Source: Rheum nobile
Lineage: Eukaryota > Streptophyta > Magnoliopsida > Caryophyllales > Polygonaceae
Length of the DNA stretch: 64,000 nucleotides
Direction: 5' to 3'
Assembly (NCBI GenBank): GCA_027886185.1
Contig: WOAB01000527.1
Coordinates: 1,674,001-1,738,000, forward strand
Shown: piece by piece, positions 43,859 to 55,518 of the stretch
Numbering within the stretch: the stretch's first letter is position 1
How the letters are laid out: every line of letters starts with the position of its first letter
Position numbers and translations under genes: made by a program
Notes under the pieces: model-generated
What the model was told of the DNA's origin: nothing
The model's database searches: none
The model's input: only the letters and a program-made list of their open reading frames with translations

Positions 43859-44113
43859 TTTTTAATTACCACACACATTCTAAAACCAAAAAAATAAAGG
43901 CAACGTGCACTGCTATGACAAATAAACAATAATACATGCAAGATTAAATATGCACTGCAATTGCGAATTTACATGCAATAATAAACTTGCATAAACAAAT
44001 AAAATGAAATGTTGCGTCTGAATTAGTATTTAATTTTCGATTTTATGCTCTTTCAGCTTTTGGATTATTCGTGCAATTCAGATTTGCTTCCACTTTCATC
44101 ACTTGCAGAATAA

Positions 44114-44910
44114 AACCTGCATAATTAAATATTCACGTAATATTATACAATCACGATTATATCCAATTTGAGCATCTGAAATATTAATCAGGTTCCATTG
44201 TATTGATTTGGGAATTTAAAATATTCTGCAATCTGAATTATATGCAATCACGTATAATATTCACATATATTCACGCAATATGTAGAATTATATGACAACT
44301 AAAAAGATGCAGAATGTTGTGTGTGGTATTTAAAACCTGTATAATCAAACATGCATAATCAAATATTCACGTAATATGCTTCTTGCAATCTGAATTGATA
44401 ACTTCCAAACAAGATGCATTAATTTTGTGTTTAATTATTCATGTAATATGCAGAATTATATGACAACTAAAAAGAGGCAGAATGTTGTGTTTGGTATTTA
44501 AAACATGCATAATCAAACATGCATAATCAAATATTCACATATATTCTGCAATCTGAATTATATGCATAATAAAACCTGCATAAGCAAATATTCACGAAAC
44601 TTTATGGAATCACGATTATGTCCAATTTGAGCTGATGAAATATTAATCACTTTCCATTGTATTGATTTGAGAATCAAACCTGCATAACAAAATCTTTACA
44701 TATATTTTGCAATGTGAATTATATGCAGAATAAAACCTGCATAATCAAATATTCACGTAATATTATGCAATCACAATTATATCCAAATTGAGCTTCTGAA
44801 ATATTAATGACTTGCCATTGTATTGATTTGAGAATCTAAAATATTCTGCAATCTGAATTATATGCAATCATCACGTATAATATTCACATATAAAATCTGC
44901 AATCACCTAT
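44114..44910. repeat. Diverged ~200-bp repeats in the Helitron
   Basis: The phrase AACCTGCATAATCAAATATT with CACGTAATATTATGCAATCA recurs near 44117, 44340, 44572 and 44736. Accompanying phrases include TCTGCAATCTGAATTATATG and CCATTGTATTGATTTGRGAA. Unit length varies. Confidence 0.7.
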
Positions 44911-44972
44911 AAAACTAGAGTATTTCACAGTTGAAGAACACATTAGAGAGCATTTCGACATTCATCAGGTAC

Positions 44973-45238
44973 GTATACTGCAGATTTAATTTTTTTTCTT
45001 TCAATACTGAACTTTAATATGCATTTTCAGTTTTTTCTTTCATTCATAATTACTGGTTTCGTATACTGCAGATTTCAGTTTTTTTATTTCATTACTGAAC
45101 TTTAATATGCAATCTCAATTTTTTTATTTCATTCATAATTACTGGTTTCATACACTGCAGATCTCAGTTTTTTTCTTTCAGTACTGAACTTTAATATGCA
45201 ATCTCAGTTTTTTTCTTTCATTCATATAATGCAATCTC
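44973..45238. repeat. 88-89 bp tandem repeat x 3
   Basis: GTATACTGCAGATTTMA starts at 44973 and 45061, and CATACACTGCAGATCTCA at 45149. Each is followed by TACTGAACTTTAATATGCA and a T-rich segment. It lies upstream of the RPA-like fragment. Confidence 0.8.
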
Positions 45239-45464
45239 AGTTTTGTTCTCAGTTTTTTTTCTTTCATTCATAATCACAATTACTGATTTCAGTTTTTTAT
45301 TTCATTCATAATCACGTATAATTAAACTTAACTGGCAATCAAAAAACTATAAATTAAACTTAACTGGCAAAGTTTATATTAGTCCTTAGTTGTGTTCCTT
45401 TAGGCCCGATTATAATTGTATGCTTTATTTAATTTTTAATTGTTTTTTATTTTGTTTTGTAGCT

Positions 45465-45548
45465 ATGTCAAAACAAGTACAAGAAATTCAGGATATTACG
45501 GGTAGCCGAGGAAATTATAAATTAAAGGTTCGAGTAATTCGAATGTGA
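45465..45548 (+). pseudogene. RPA-like (OB-fold) start fragment of Helitron
   Basis: A 27-codon frame MSKQVQEIQDITGSRGNYKL continues to KVRVIRM and a stop. It resembles the D(L/I)..R.NW.IKVRV(I/V)R segment of RPA70-like proteins that plant Helitrons carry. A pyrimidine tract and TTTTGTAG precede the ATG. Confidence 0.5.
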
Positions 45549-45689
45549 TAAAATACATGTAGTAATAAAAGAAGCCTTTATGGTGAATTTATCAATAATT
45601 AAGGAAGGAGGTGCATTTTCGTTGTCAAACTTCGGAGTCACTCTTTATGATATAGCTTTCAAGTTTGCTAATCTGTTTATCCCTCTCTT

Positions 45690-46361
45690 ATGGAAGATCA
45701 GTTGGCTCCGACATACTTTGAAGAACGAGCAATTTTTGCTTCAACACACGAAGAGGTAGATAAAGTTAATGAGTATATATTGTCTTCGTTGCCTGGTGAT
45801 GAAAAGGTCTATCTCAGTTCCGATAGTTTTTGCAAGACAGAATTTGTTAAAGATAGTGATGCCAGTATTTATACGTCTGACTACTTGAACAATATTAGAT
45901 GTTCTAGTCTGCCGAATCATGTACTGAAACTTAAGGTTGGGATCCCTATTATGCTGCTTCAAAATATTGATCAGACTTCAGGTTTATGCAACGGGACGAG
46001 ATTGATAACCATGCAGCTTGGCAGTCATGTCATACACGGGAGAGTTATTTCAGGCAACAATATTGGACATACGGTTTTGATTCCTCGCATGATAATGTCA
46101 CCGTCAGACACTTCATTTCCTTTTAAGTTTCAACGAAGACAATTTTCCTTGAGTGTCTGTTTTGCTATGACCATAAACAAGAGCCAAGGTCAATCTCTTG
46201 CCAATGTCGGTTTGTATCTTCCACGTCCTGTTTTCAGTCATGGTCAGTTTTATGTTGCTTCATCAAGGGTGACTAACAAGAAAGGTTTGAAGATCTTGAT
46301 TTGCGACAAAGACAAGAAGAGATATAATACTACAATCAATGTAGTATACAAGGAAGTTTGA
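45690..46361 (+). pseudogene. Helitron PIF1-like helicase, C-terminal part
   Basis: 223 codons starting MEDQLAPTYFEERAIFASTH. Recognisable PIF1/Helitron features include NHVLKLKVGIPIMLLQNIDQ, GLCNGTRL, FPFKFQRRQFSL, CFAMTINKSQGQS (helicase motif V region) and FYVASSRV (motif VI). The frame is open to its stop, but Walker A/B, the Rep nuclease and all N-terminal helicase motifs are missing, so no activity is expected. Confidence 0.85.
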
Positions 46362-47312
46362 TAATTTGTCGCAATTTTGAACATCGTGCCATCTTTTATG
46401 TTTAGCGTGTCATTTTCATATATTAGAGTTAAATGAACATTTTTATTATGTTTGATCGTTTTACAAGTATTGATATAAAAGAGTGTGGCTATGCTTGTTT
46501 GTAAGACTACTTAACCAATTTTTATGATTAATAAAGTTATGGAGAGTTTCGTCTCTCTTTATATAATGTAATTTTTTATATCTTTAATTTGTTTAGTCAA
46601 TTTGTCATTTTTAATTTAAATAACTAATCAAATATATATTGAAACAATGATTATTTGATAATTAAAATATACGATTTTTACAAATGTAAAATAAAACAGA
46701 AAAATCTCGTGCAAGGCACGGGTATTACACTAGTGATACACAATTAGTAATCAAATTATAAATGAAAAACCAATCATATAACCTACCAATTATATAACCA
46801 AAAATAGTTACATATTCAATCTATAAACGTATATAATATTTCTATCTATATCTGTAAAGATATAAAGTAAGCTTTAAGTCAATGGTTATTTATGGTAATG
46901 TTTCACAATTTAGGTGTTGAGTTCAGTTTTTATGTATTGCATTTTTAGCACGGTTAAATGAATGTGTGATGAAATATCATACCAATTGCGTAGAAAGTGA
47001 TGTGTAAATACTAAATACAATAAAATGATGTTAGTGTTGTAATTTGAGAAAAAAAAATATTATTCATAAAAATTACAAATATAATTATTCTCTTCTTATC
47101 CTTAATCACGCAATTCAATGAGTCAGTGAACCGTTTTCAAATTCCGTTGAATAAGGGGAGATTTATAACAGTGAAAGAGCTTGAAATTGACTTAATACAT
47201 TAAGTAGGAGCAATTAATCGCTTAAATTGAATTAGCCAACCTTTTACATTCATCACACTTTTTGCCTTCAAATAGAAAAGAGGATAACTGGGAAAGGAAG
47301 TTTGATGCTATG

Positions 47313-47589
47313 TGATGGATAACGTTATTTTTATAACACTCAACGCGTTGGACGGCCACCTTCATTCTACTCATGACCTTTCATCAAAAAAGGAAGATCG
47401 CGAGCCAACAAGAAAGAACGCATCACCCAATGAAAGAAGTTATCATGAAGAATAAACAAGGAGTAAGAAAGAACGCGTCCATCCTGAAAGAACTTACCGC
47501 GAAGAATAAACTAACGCGGCGACTCAAGGGATCTGTTGCAGGAAGAAACAAAGGGGCCATGGAACATTCCTAGCGCGTTCATTGTGCAT
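47313..47589 (+). repeat. Truncated 5' LTR of copy 2
   Basis: TGATGGATAACG to TTCATTGTGCAT. Matches the start of the full LTR at 50233; the remainder, including the TATA box, is deleted. Confidence 0.85.
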
Positions 47590-49299
47590 TGCTCAACCTG
47601 CTTAGTCAACACTGCCACTTTCGTGCGGGCTTCCCTCTCCTCGCGGATGCCTTTGCACTTGGCATCTAAGGCGTTGCAATATGTTGTGGCAGCTAGCATG
47701 CTGAGACGAGCCTACAAAGTCAAACAAGGAAAGAATAGATAAGTAGAATTCACGCGACAAAAAGCAGGAACAAGCATTAAAACGCATACCATCTCCATGT
47801 ACTTCATGCCCTCCAACTGAAGGGCTTGAGGAGACAACGAAGTCAGCCATTCTTTCTCTCTTGCACATACACCATTTGGAGGAGCCAGCTGACGCATATC
47901 GGACACAGAAGGCACTGGCGCGGCAAAGACAGCCCTCTCTATGGTGGTGATCGGAGCAAGGGCAACGTTGTTTTCAGACCTTGATCTCTTTTCCCCGCGA
48001 CCTGCTTGAGAAGGGGCGTCACGCTTATTCTCTCGCATCTCTGTCTCGATTGGACTGCTTGGTAGTTGCAACGATGCTGCCGTCTCACTCATAATCATCG
48101 CGTCAAGAGTTGGAGTTGGGGCCTGCTCCGACGTGGCCTGTTCCTCAACTGCTTTAATCGCCGACTCGGATCCACTCGCGATCTTTTTGGCCCTCTTAAG
48201 CAAGTGGTCTGACTTCATCCCTGTGAATGCACGAGTTAGTTAATACAACGCGTAAGTGTACAGAGTGGCAAAAGAGCAAGTTACCACCCGACTCATCACG
48301 TCTAGCGGAACGAGGCAAACTGAGCCCATCTTTCTCCAAGTTCTCTTGAGTAATCACATGCTTGTAGTCAGGGGCATTTCCCTTGTTTTGAAACTGATCT
48401 TTGCACGCGTCAATTTCCTTCTGATCTGGTTTATCTGGACGCATAAAAGGACCAGGAAACAACTGGCAATTGAAGACCGCGTGAGAAGAACACCACGCTA
48501 AGAACCACATGTCCTTCCACTTGCCCACGTTGGAAGGCTTACTGATCACGTTCAAGGTTGGCAAGCTAAGATTACAAAAACCATCGTCGTATTTCAGAGT
48601 GAAGAGCTTAAGCATGTGTTGGGCATCAGGAGAAAGGCCAGAGTGATAACATCGCATCGTGTATCCGCTAAGATATCTCCACGCGTTAGGGTATAGCTGG
48701 GTAGGATTGAGATTGATGAGCCTCAAGAAATCGCGATAGAAGTCAGGCAGAGGGAGACGGAATCCAGCCTCGACGCTTGCCACAAAAATGACCACGCAGT
48801 TTTCATATCGCGCTAGGGAGGTCCCCCCTCTCTCAGGAAGACAGAGTTCTACCCCTGCTGGCCATGGGATTGATCGCGCCAAACCCTCTAGAGTGGATAG
48901 TGAGACAGTGGTGGCTTTTCCAAGACTGTGCATGTCACTTTCTGGATGATCCTTTATCATTGGAATCTTGTATGGAATGACCGCGGGGATTGGAGGAGGA
49001 CCAACGTTCAACCGGTGACTCACGAAGCTCTCCACGCTCCGCGCTCTTTCTTCTTGAGGATTGCTTGGAGATTTGTTTGCCACGGAAGGAGAGGAGGCCG
49101 CACCTTTGCCCCTTATCTTCTCAACTCGCGACACACGTCTCTTTGAAGCAACTTCAGCTATGGTCTGACGCGTTGAATCACTAGAAGATGTAGATGTGGC
49201 CTCAGACTCAGGACTTGTGGCAGATTCGTGCTCTCTGTACGCGTTCCCTACTGCTCTTCCATACGCATCACCACTCCCAGAATTTGTTTCGCTTGACAT
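47590..49299 (-). pseudogene. Antisense spliced gene of the LTR element, copy 2 (3'-truncated)
   Basis: Exons 49299-48285 and 48220-47790 are open throughout; exon 3 starts at 47711 and is cut at the deletion junction near 47590. The protein begins MSSETNSGSGDAYGRAVGNA. It carries the PF04195-like segment without the stops and frameshift of copy 1 (DFYRDFLRLINLNPTQLYP), then MKSDHLLKRAKKIASGSES. Most of the coiled coil is missing. Intron positions equal those of copy 1. It would read into LTR sequence if transcribed. Confidence 0.75.
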
Positions 49300-50232
49300 G
49301 ATGAAGAAATGAGGAAGGATGATTGCACGCGATGAAACAATCCCTCTCTGAAAAGAAGAAAAGAGTTTAGTCACAAAGACGGAGAAGCAACGCGTGCAAC
49401 CAAAACAGAGCCAAAAGAGGATTCTAGAAAAAGAACGCAATCAAGAGGTGGAGCCAAGTCGAAGGGAAGAAAAACTTTAACAACCAAACTCAAAGAAGAC
49501 GGAGCGCGCACAGACAAGATAAAGCAAAATGAAGCACTATTAGGAAAATCAATGCGATCAACAAAAAATCGGGAACAGAAGAGGCCATCGAAAGATCTAG
49601 AGGCGAAATTGGAAAGAAGATGAAGCAAAGAAGAGGAAAAGTCACAGTCAGAAGCGGCAACGAATCCTCGCACTCCGTGACCAAAGGGGACCCGCCGAAT
49701 CAGGTTATGTAATTTCTCCCCCATATCTCCATATTTCCACCTTCTCGGAGGAATACTCCTCGGCGATATCACCCCCTCCATTGTTACCCAGATGAGTCAG
49801 AGACAAGAAGATGAAGCGGCGGAAGAGAGAGAAGAAGAGAGTGCAATCATCCTCAAAAACACTGAAAAATCGAACGAAAAACAAACACATGCAAAAATTA
49901 GAAGGCAAAGGAGCTGATTTACCTGAGCAATTCCAAGAAAAGCGGCGAAGAAGAAGCGTCTGTGAGCGGAGCAAAGGTGGAGGAAACCCAATCGTCTCAA
50001 CAGGTGAGAGAGAAGAAAAAGAAAAGTGAGGGCTCCCGCCGCTTCCTGCTCTTACATAAAGACTCTACTGGGTCGACCCGATGAAGGCCCATTATACAAA
50101 GGCCCACCATTGTGGAAACAGAACGTCCGTCTCAAAGCATCTGGAAGTAAAGCGAATAAACGCGGCCATCAAACGCGTTTTCCTTGGATTGCATTGATTG
50201 CCTCACGCGTTCACCATCAATGCAAGGGGCTG

Positions 50233-51072
50233 TGATGGATCGCGTTATTTTTATAACACTCAACGCGTTGGACGGCCACCTTCATTCTACTCATGACCTT
50301 TCATCAAAAAAGGAAGATCGCGAGTCAACAAGAAAGAACGCGTCACCCAATGAAAGAAGTTATCATGAAGATTAAACAAGGAGTTAGAAAGAACGCGTCC
50401 ATCCTCAAAGAACTTACCGCAAAGAATAAACTAACACGACGACTCAAGGGATCTGTTGCAGGAAGAAACAAAGGGGCCATGGAACATTCCTAGCGCGTTC
50501 ATTGTGCATGGACGCATAGAACCTGTCAAGCAATATCAAAACCGCCTCGACTACATCGGACCAATCCAGACATGCCAGCCATGCATCTTTCCAAGATCGA
50601 CACGCGTCCTCCTGCCTTGCTGGTCCAATCACGACCCTACATTTCCTTGCCGACGTCTGTCACCAAATGAATCACGAGATGACATGTATCTCTGTGTGCC
50701 AGCCGACTTCAAGCAGGACCCCTTGCCTATAAATAGCCCAAGACCCCTTCAGAAACGGGGGTCGGAAATTGGGTGGAAGAACAGTGTCGTGAGCATGTTT
50801 TGACATCTTTCTCGATCTGTGATGATTTTCAAGTATTTGTAAGAGTGGAAAGCTTTATATTCGTCATCTATAACGCATCGCATACTTTGTATGTGTTCTT
50901 GCTTAGTGGATTGGGTGGATCTCCCCTTTTGGGATCCCGAGGACATAGGGTAATCGAACCGCGTTACCAATTCTCTGTGTCCTTGCTTCATTTTCTGTTT
51001 CATCGCGTTCATCCAGGACCGGGTATTTTATAGGCTTTACGCTTTGCTTACTTAAAAACTTGGGCATCATCA
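50233..51072 (+). repeat. Complete 3' LTR of copy 2
   Basis: 840 bp, TGATGGATCGCG to TGGGCATCATCA. TATAAATAG at 50728-50736, about 60% along, with roughly 340 bp of R-U5 following. Confidence 0.85.
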
Positions 51073-51490
51073 CTATGAATTGCAGAAACTCAAGAAATTA
51101 AGAAAAAGATGAGTCGTCACATGTAGTAAGTCAACAATAAAATAGAGAGCTCGAGTAACCACTATATAATATATAAGTTTTAGTTTCACAAACAATATAA
51201 CACGAAGAAGATATGAGTTCAAAAGACAAAGAAAATTTGAGTTCAAGAGCACATCTAAAGGACTTCATACATTGTTAAAGTAAGAAGAATCGGTTTAAAT
51301 TCTAATTTTATATAAATAAAAAATGGTGTATATGTGTCTTAATTTTGATTAGTGTTCATGGAAACTAATTTACTTATAATAACTTTATATTGTCTTGACA
51401 TATTCATCTTGAATTTGTTAATAGATTAGAGATCATGTATGTTTGATTGAATTGTAATATACAGTTAATACATGCAAAAGTATGTATAGA

Positions 51491-51903
51491 CAGGGGCGGA
51501 GCTACTTAAGGCCCAGAGGGGGCTATAGCCCCCGCTGAAAAAAACCAAAAAAAAAACTTTTTTTTCAAAAAAATAAATAAAATTTGTAAGTTTTTTTTAC
51601 CCTTATTTAATCTGAAAATATAATTTCAGTCAGTTTTAATAAATTTAAGCCATGAAAATGAAAATACCTTAAATTTCCCATCTTCATCTCATATGAAAAT
51701 GCAATTCTAACAGATTTAAGTCAAAAAAATAAAATTACTTAAGTTTTTTTTCCATCATTTCATGTGAAAATTACTTTAAGCTTCATAAAAATTTAAAATA
51801 TTTTTTGCAAAATAAGATTTAAATGACGTTGGATTTAAGCCACACAATATTTTTATCGCGTAAAATTTTAGCCCCTCTATAATAAAATTCTGGCTCCGCC
51901 CTG
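51491..51903. mobile_element. hAT-type MITE, 413 bp, perfect 8-bp TSD
   Basis: CAGGGGCGGAGCTA at the left mirrors TGGCTCCGCCCTG at the right. TGTATAGA flanks it at 51483-51490 and 51904-51911. CAGGGGCGGA-type termini with 8-bp TSDs are characteristic of hAT MITEs. It sits at the junction of the two tandem units. No ORF. Confidence 0.9.
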
Positions 51904-51904
51904 T

Positions 51905-53295
51905 GTATAGAATAAACAAAAGAAATCGTTAAACAGTTGTTTAGTACTAATAATTTTAACCATGAACAATTTGCTTATTCCTTGTATAGTTGTATTCATA
52001 GCCAAATGGACCCCTATCGATCTCCACACTGTACAACAATCCAAAAAACCATGTCAAACCAAAAATATCCTCCGCTTTTTTTTATATATATTGGAATCAT
52101 TTGAAAAGAACAAAATGAATCTATTTATCTATAAATATATAAAGTAGATGTAATGTTCAATTAATGCCCATCAATTTAATGTATTCATCATAATTTAATG
52201 AATTTTCATAATCTATAGAGCAAACAAATTATCCAATTAATAATGAATAATCTAAAATAGTCACATCTTTAATTTGTAAACATATGTAATATTTCTTTAG
52301 CAATGAATACATCATATATTAAACTTAAAAAATAGTGATACACAATTAGCATTCAAAATATAAATAAAAAACCAATTATATAACCTAAAATAGTTACATA
52401 TTCAATCTATAAACGTATATAATATTTCTATCTATATCTATAAAGATATAAAGTAAGCTTTAAGTTAATGGTTATTTATGGTAATGTTTCACAATTTAGG
52501 TGTTGAGTTTAGTTTTTATATATTACATTTTTAGCACGGTTAAATGAATGTGTGATGAAATATCATACCAATTGCATAGAAAGTGATGTGTAAATACAAT
52601 AAAATGATGTTAGTGTTGTAATTTGAGAAAAAAATTATTATTCATAAAAATTACAAATATGATTATTATCTTCTTATCCTTAATCACGCGATTCAATGAG
52701 TCGGTGAACCGTTTTCAAAATTTGTTGAATAAGGGGAGATTTATAAAAGTGAAAGGGCTTAAAATTGACTTAATACATTAACTAGGAGCAATTAATCGCT
52801 TAAATTGAATTAGCCGACCTTTTACATTCACCACTTTTTGCCTTCAAATAGAAAGGAGGATAACTCGGAAAGGAAGTTTGATGCTATGAATTGCAGAAGC
52901 TCAAGAAATTAAGCAAAAGAGGAGTCGTCACATGTAGTAAGTCAACAACAAAATAAAGAGCTCGTGTAACCATTATATAATGTATAAGTTTTAGTTTCAC
53001 AAGCAATATAACACGAAAAAGATATGAGTTCAAAAGACAAAGAAGATTTGAGTTCAAGAGCACATCTAAAGGACTTCATACATTTTTAAAGTAAGAAGAA
53101 TCACTTTAAATTCTAATTTTATATAAAAAAAATGGTGTATATGTGTCTTAATTTTGATTAGTGTTCATGGAAACTAATTTACTTATAATAACTTTATATT
53201 GTCTTGACATATTCATGTTGAATTTGTTAATAGTTAGGAGATCATGTATGTTTGATTGAATTGTAATATACAGTTAATACATGCTAAAGTGTATT
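51905..53295. repeat. Second, uninterrupted unit of the 1.4 kb tandem duplication
   Basis: Begins GTATAGAATAAACAAAAG and ends near ACATGCTAAAGTG. It aligns with the split first unit and shows both empty target sites, near 52335 (Helitron) and 52884 (LTR element). No gene inside. Confidence 0.85.
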
Positions 53296-54755
53296 TAGCA
53301 AATTTAATGTTTTGGGGATTGATTGAATTGTAGTATGCAGTTTCTATATAGAAAGTGATCAAAGTGATCAAACATACATATTCCTTTTTTTCCTACTTTT
53401 TTATTTGTCTATAAAAATATTTTACTATATCGTGACGTTTCCCATGTTAAATTATATATTATTAGAATATTTTGATAATTTAGTAATTGTAATCATTTTT
53501 TATTTACTTTATTAAAAGATCACACATAGAAAATGTTAAATAAAATTACAGTAATTTAAAAATGTAGAATTGATGACGAGATAATAAGATAATTAATGTC
53601 ATTTAATTTTGTAACGCTTATTCCTTATAAAAATAATAAATTTGTCACAATATCAAATATTATTTTATTACATTAGTACTTTTTCCATATCTATACTTTT
53701 TATTGTATTATAAAATGATTTACTTAAAAAACATATATTTTGAAAAGTTACAATATGATCATATTAAATTAATAGAAATTTAAATTTATAAATTACACTA
53801 TTTATTTGGAAATTGTTGCAAAAAGGAAAAAACATCCATTACATAAAGAATATGAAAAACTATTATATAAACTCATTTGTGAAATAAACCACCACTATAT
53901 GCATAAAACAAATATTAACACATGCTACTATGCTAGGACAACCATTATATAAAAATACGTATGTTAGATCGTTGCTATTATTGAAGCAAAATCTTCAATG
54001 GACATGCATGGTACGTAGGTCGACCATGATGGAATTCATCATTCGTACGCATTCAAATTTTAAATGTACTTTTTTTATTTTTCACATCTAATGATCTTCT
54101 ACTATATATTGTAATATTTTTCAAAACATCTATTACTTGAAGGATGATACTAAAGAAAATACATACATTAAACATCCATGCATATCAATAGATTATTTTT
54201 TAACAATATCTTTCAGTTTATAATTAAATTTTTGGTTTATGGAAAAAATGATTAGTTTCATAACACAAGGTACTATGTTTGTGTGAAATATTACACAATT
54301 TTCAAGTCTCACATAGATGTGAAGGATGAACATATATACAGAAAAATAAAGCAAGTGTTAAATGAAGGTTGATTCGAATTTCTTAACAACAATACTTTAC
54401 TATGCAATTCTTTTTATTAATCCAATGTAATTATTTTATTTCTATGAAACTCTTGATATTTGATAATAAAAAATACAGTCACCTCTCAAATACTATTTTT
54501 TTTAAAGAATGTTAAGATTTGTATTTAAAAGGACGATGATATATATTGTGAAGTGTTTTGCTCAAAATAGATAACTACTGGCTATATATGGCTTCAAAAT
54601 GGATCAGAATAAAGCGAGAGGGGAAAAGTGTTCAGAAAGGAGGCTCTAGAGATTTCTCAAACAAACAAAAAAGTAATTTGTGTTAGAAATTTTCAGAAAA
54701 TAGTTTCTTATTGTCAAATGAAAGTCTCTTATAGATATCAAAAAAAAAAGAAACA
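53296..54755. other. AT-rich intergenic
   Basis: No gene, RNA or complete transposon recognised. Confidence 0.5.
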
Positions 54756-55518
54756 GGAAACGCTCCCAATGGGAGCCGGCCCTAGAAGAACATACATGGC
54801 CACCGGAGCCTCAACCCCTTCGAGCCGGCCCTCGAAAAATCGTTCCATGCGAGCCTCCACCCCTCCAAACTTGACCCCATCCATCCTTGGCCACCGAGAC
54901 CCCTCGAGAGGCTCCTCGCCGGATCGTGGTTCAAGACCTCGTCGGCCTCACCCCCAACCTCCTCCAGATCCGCCGTTCTCCTTCGCCTCCCACCTCGTCC
55001 TCCCCACCGAGAGGCTCTTGCCGATTCTTGGTTCAAGACCTTGTCGGCCTCCCCCCCAACAGCCTCCAGATCTGCCACTTCCTTCTCCACCCACCCCGAC
55101 CTCCTCTCATGCTAGCCCCCTTCCTCCTGGTCTACCTCGGCGGCCCCGACCCCTTCACCGCCCTCTCCCTTGAGGACAACGAGCTCTGGCTACTCCGACT
55201 CCTTTGCTTTTGTTTTTGTCCCGTTTTGTTTCCGGTTCTGTTGGGAGACACTCTTTGGATGATGAAGCTTGCATTGATGATGAATCGAGTTGTAGTTCCG
55301 GCTTGATAGAGGATGACCATCATTCCAACGGCGCAGCGTTTGTTTGTGCTTTACTCACCCCATTTCTTGGTTTCTTTGCTTTATTATGCTTTAGTTTGTT
55401 TCGTTGTTGTTTGTTTTTTGTTTCTTTTGGTTGTTGTTGTATTGCCGGTTAGGCCGGTTGCTAGTTTCTGGCCTCTCGAAGTTGTACATTTCGAATTCTT
55501 ACTTTATCAAAAAAAAAA
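54756..55518 (+). mobile_element. Poly(A) retroposon related to 14586-15740
   Basis: Starts GGAAACGCTCCC and ends CTTTATC plus ten A. The interior is GC- and pyrimidine-rich, with an internal near-duplication of GTTCAAGACC-TCGGCC text. AGTCTCTT occurs just after the tail and about 30 bp before the start, so the TSD is not clean. Open frames inside are proline/leucine-rich and not recognisable. Confidence 0.55.

Larger units (their letters stand above)
41649..46733 (+). mobile_element. Large Helitron relic (5.1 kb)
   Basis: The 5' end TCTATTATATAATTACTAAA follows an A. The 3' end has hairpin CTCGTGC-AAG-GCACGGG (46706-46722) and TATTACACTAG before a T. The paralogous site near 52335 lacks the element. 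A second Helitron-type 5' start (TCTACTATATAACTACTAAA) lies at 42397, so a nested or tandem 5' end is present. Inside are an RPA-like start, the C-terminal part of a PIF1-type helicase, a captured host exon and several tandem repeat blocks. Rep/HUH sequence is missing, so it is not autonomous. Confidence 0.85.
47313..51072 (+). mobile_element. Non-autonomous Tat-type LTR retrotransposon, copy 2 (3.76 kb, internally deleted)
   Basis: Same family as 35518-40879 in opposite orientation. TSD CTATG at 47308-47312 and 51073-51077. The 5' LTR is cut to 277 bp (47313-47589) and fused directly to the antisense gene's third exon; PBS, minisatellite and part of exon 3 are gone. The junction shows only 2-bp microhomology (AT). 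The 3' LTR (50233-51072) is complete, preceded by GCAAGGGGCTG as polypurine tract. Confidence 0.85.
41381..51490. repeat. First unit of a 1.4 kb tandem duplication, split by two large insertions
   Basis: The segments 41381-41648, 46734-47312 and 51078-51490 are, in order, the same sequence as the uninterrupted unit 51905-53295. The breaks correspond exactly to the Helitron (41649-46733) and the LTR element (47313-51072). Confidence 0.85.

Noticed and set aside
54628..55173. 181-codon proline-rich frame
   Set aside because: It crosses the retroposon boundary, is proline/serine-biased, and overlaps equally long frames on both strands.
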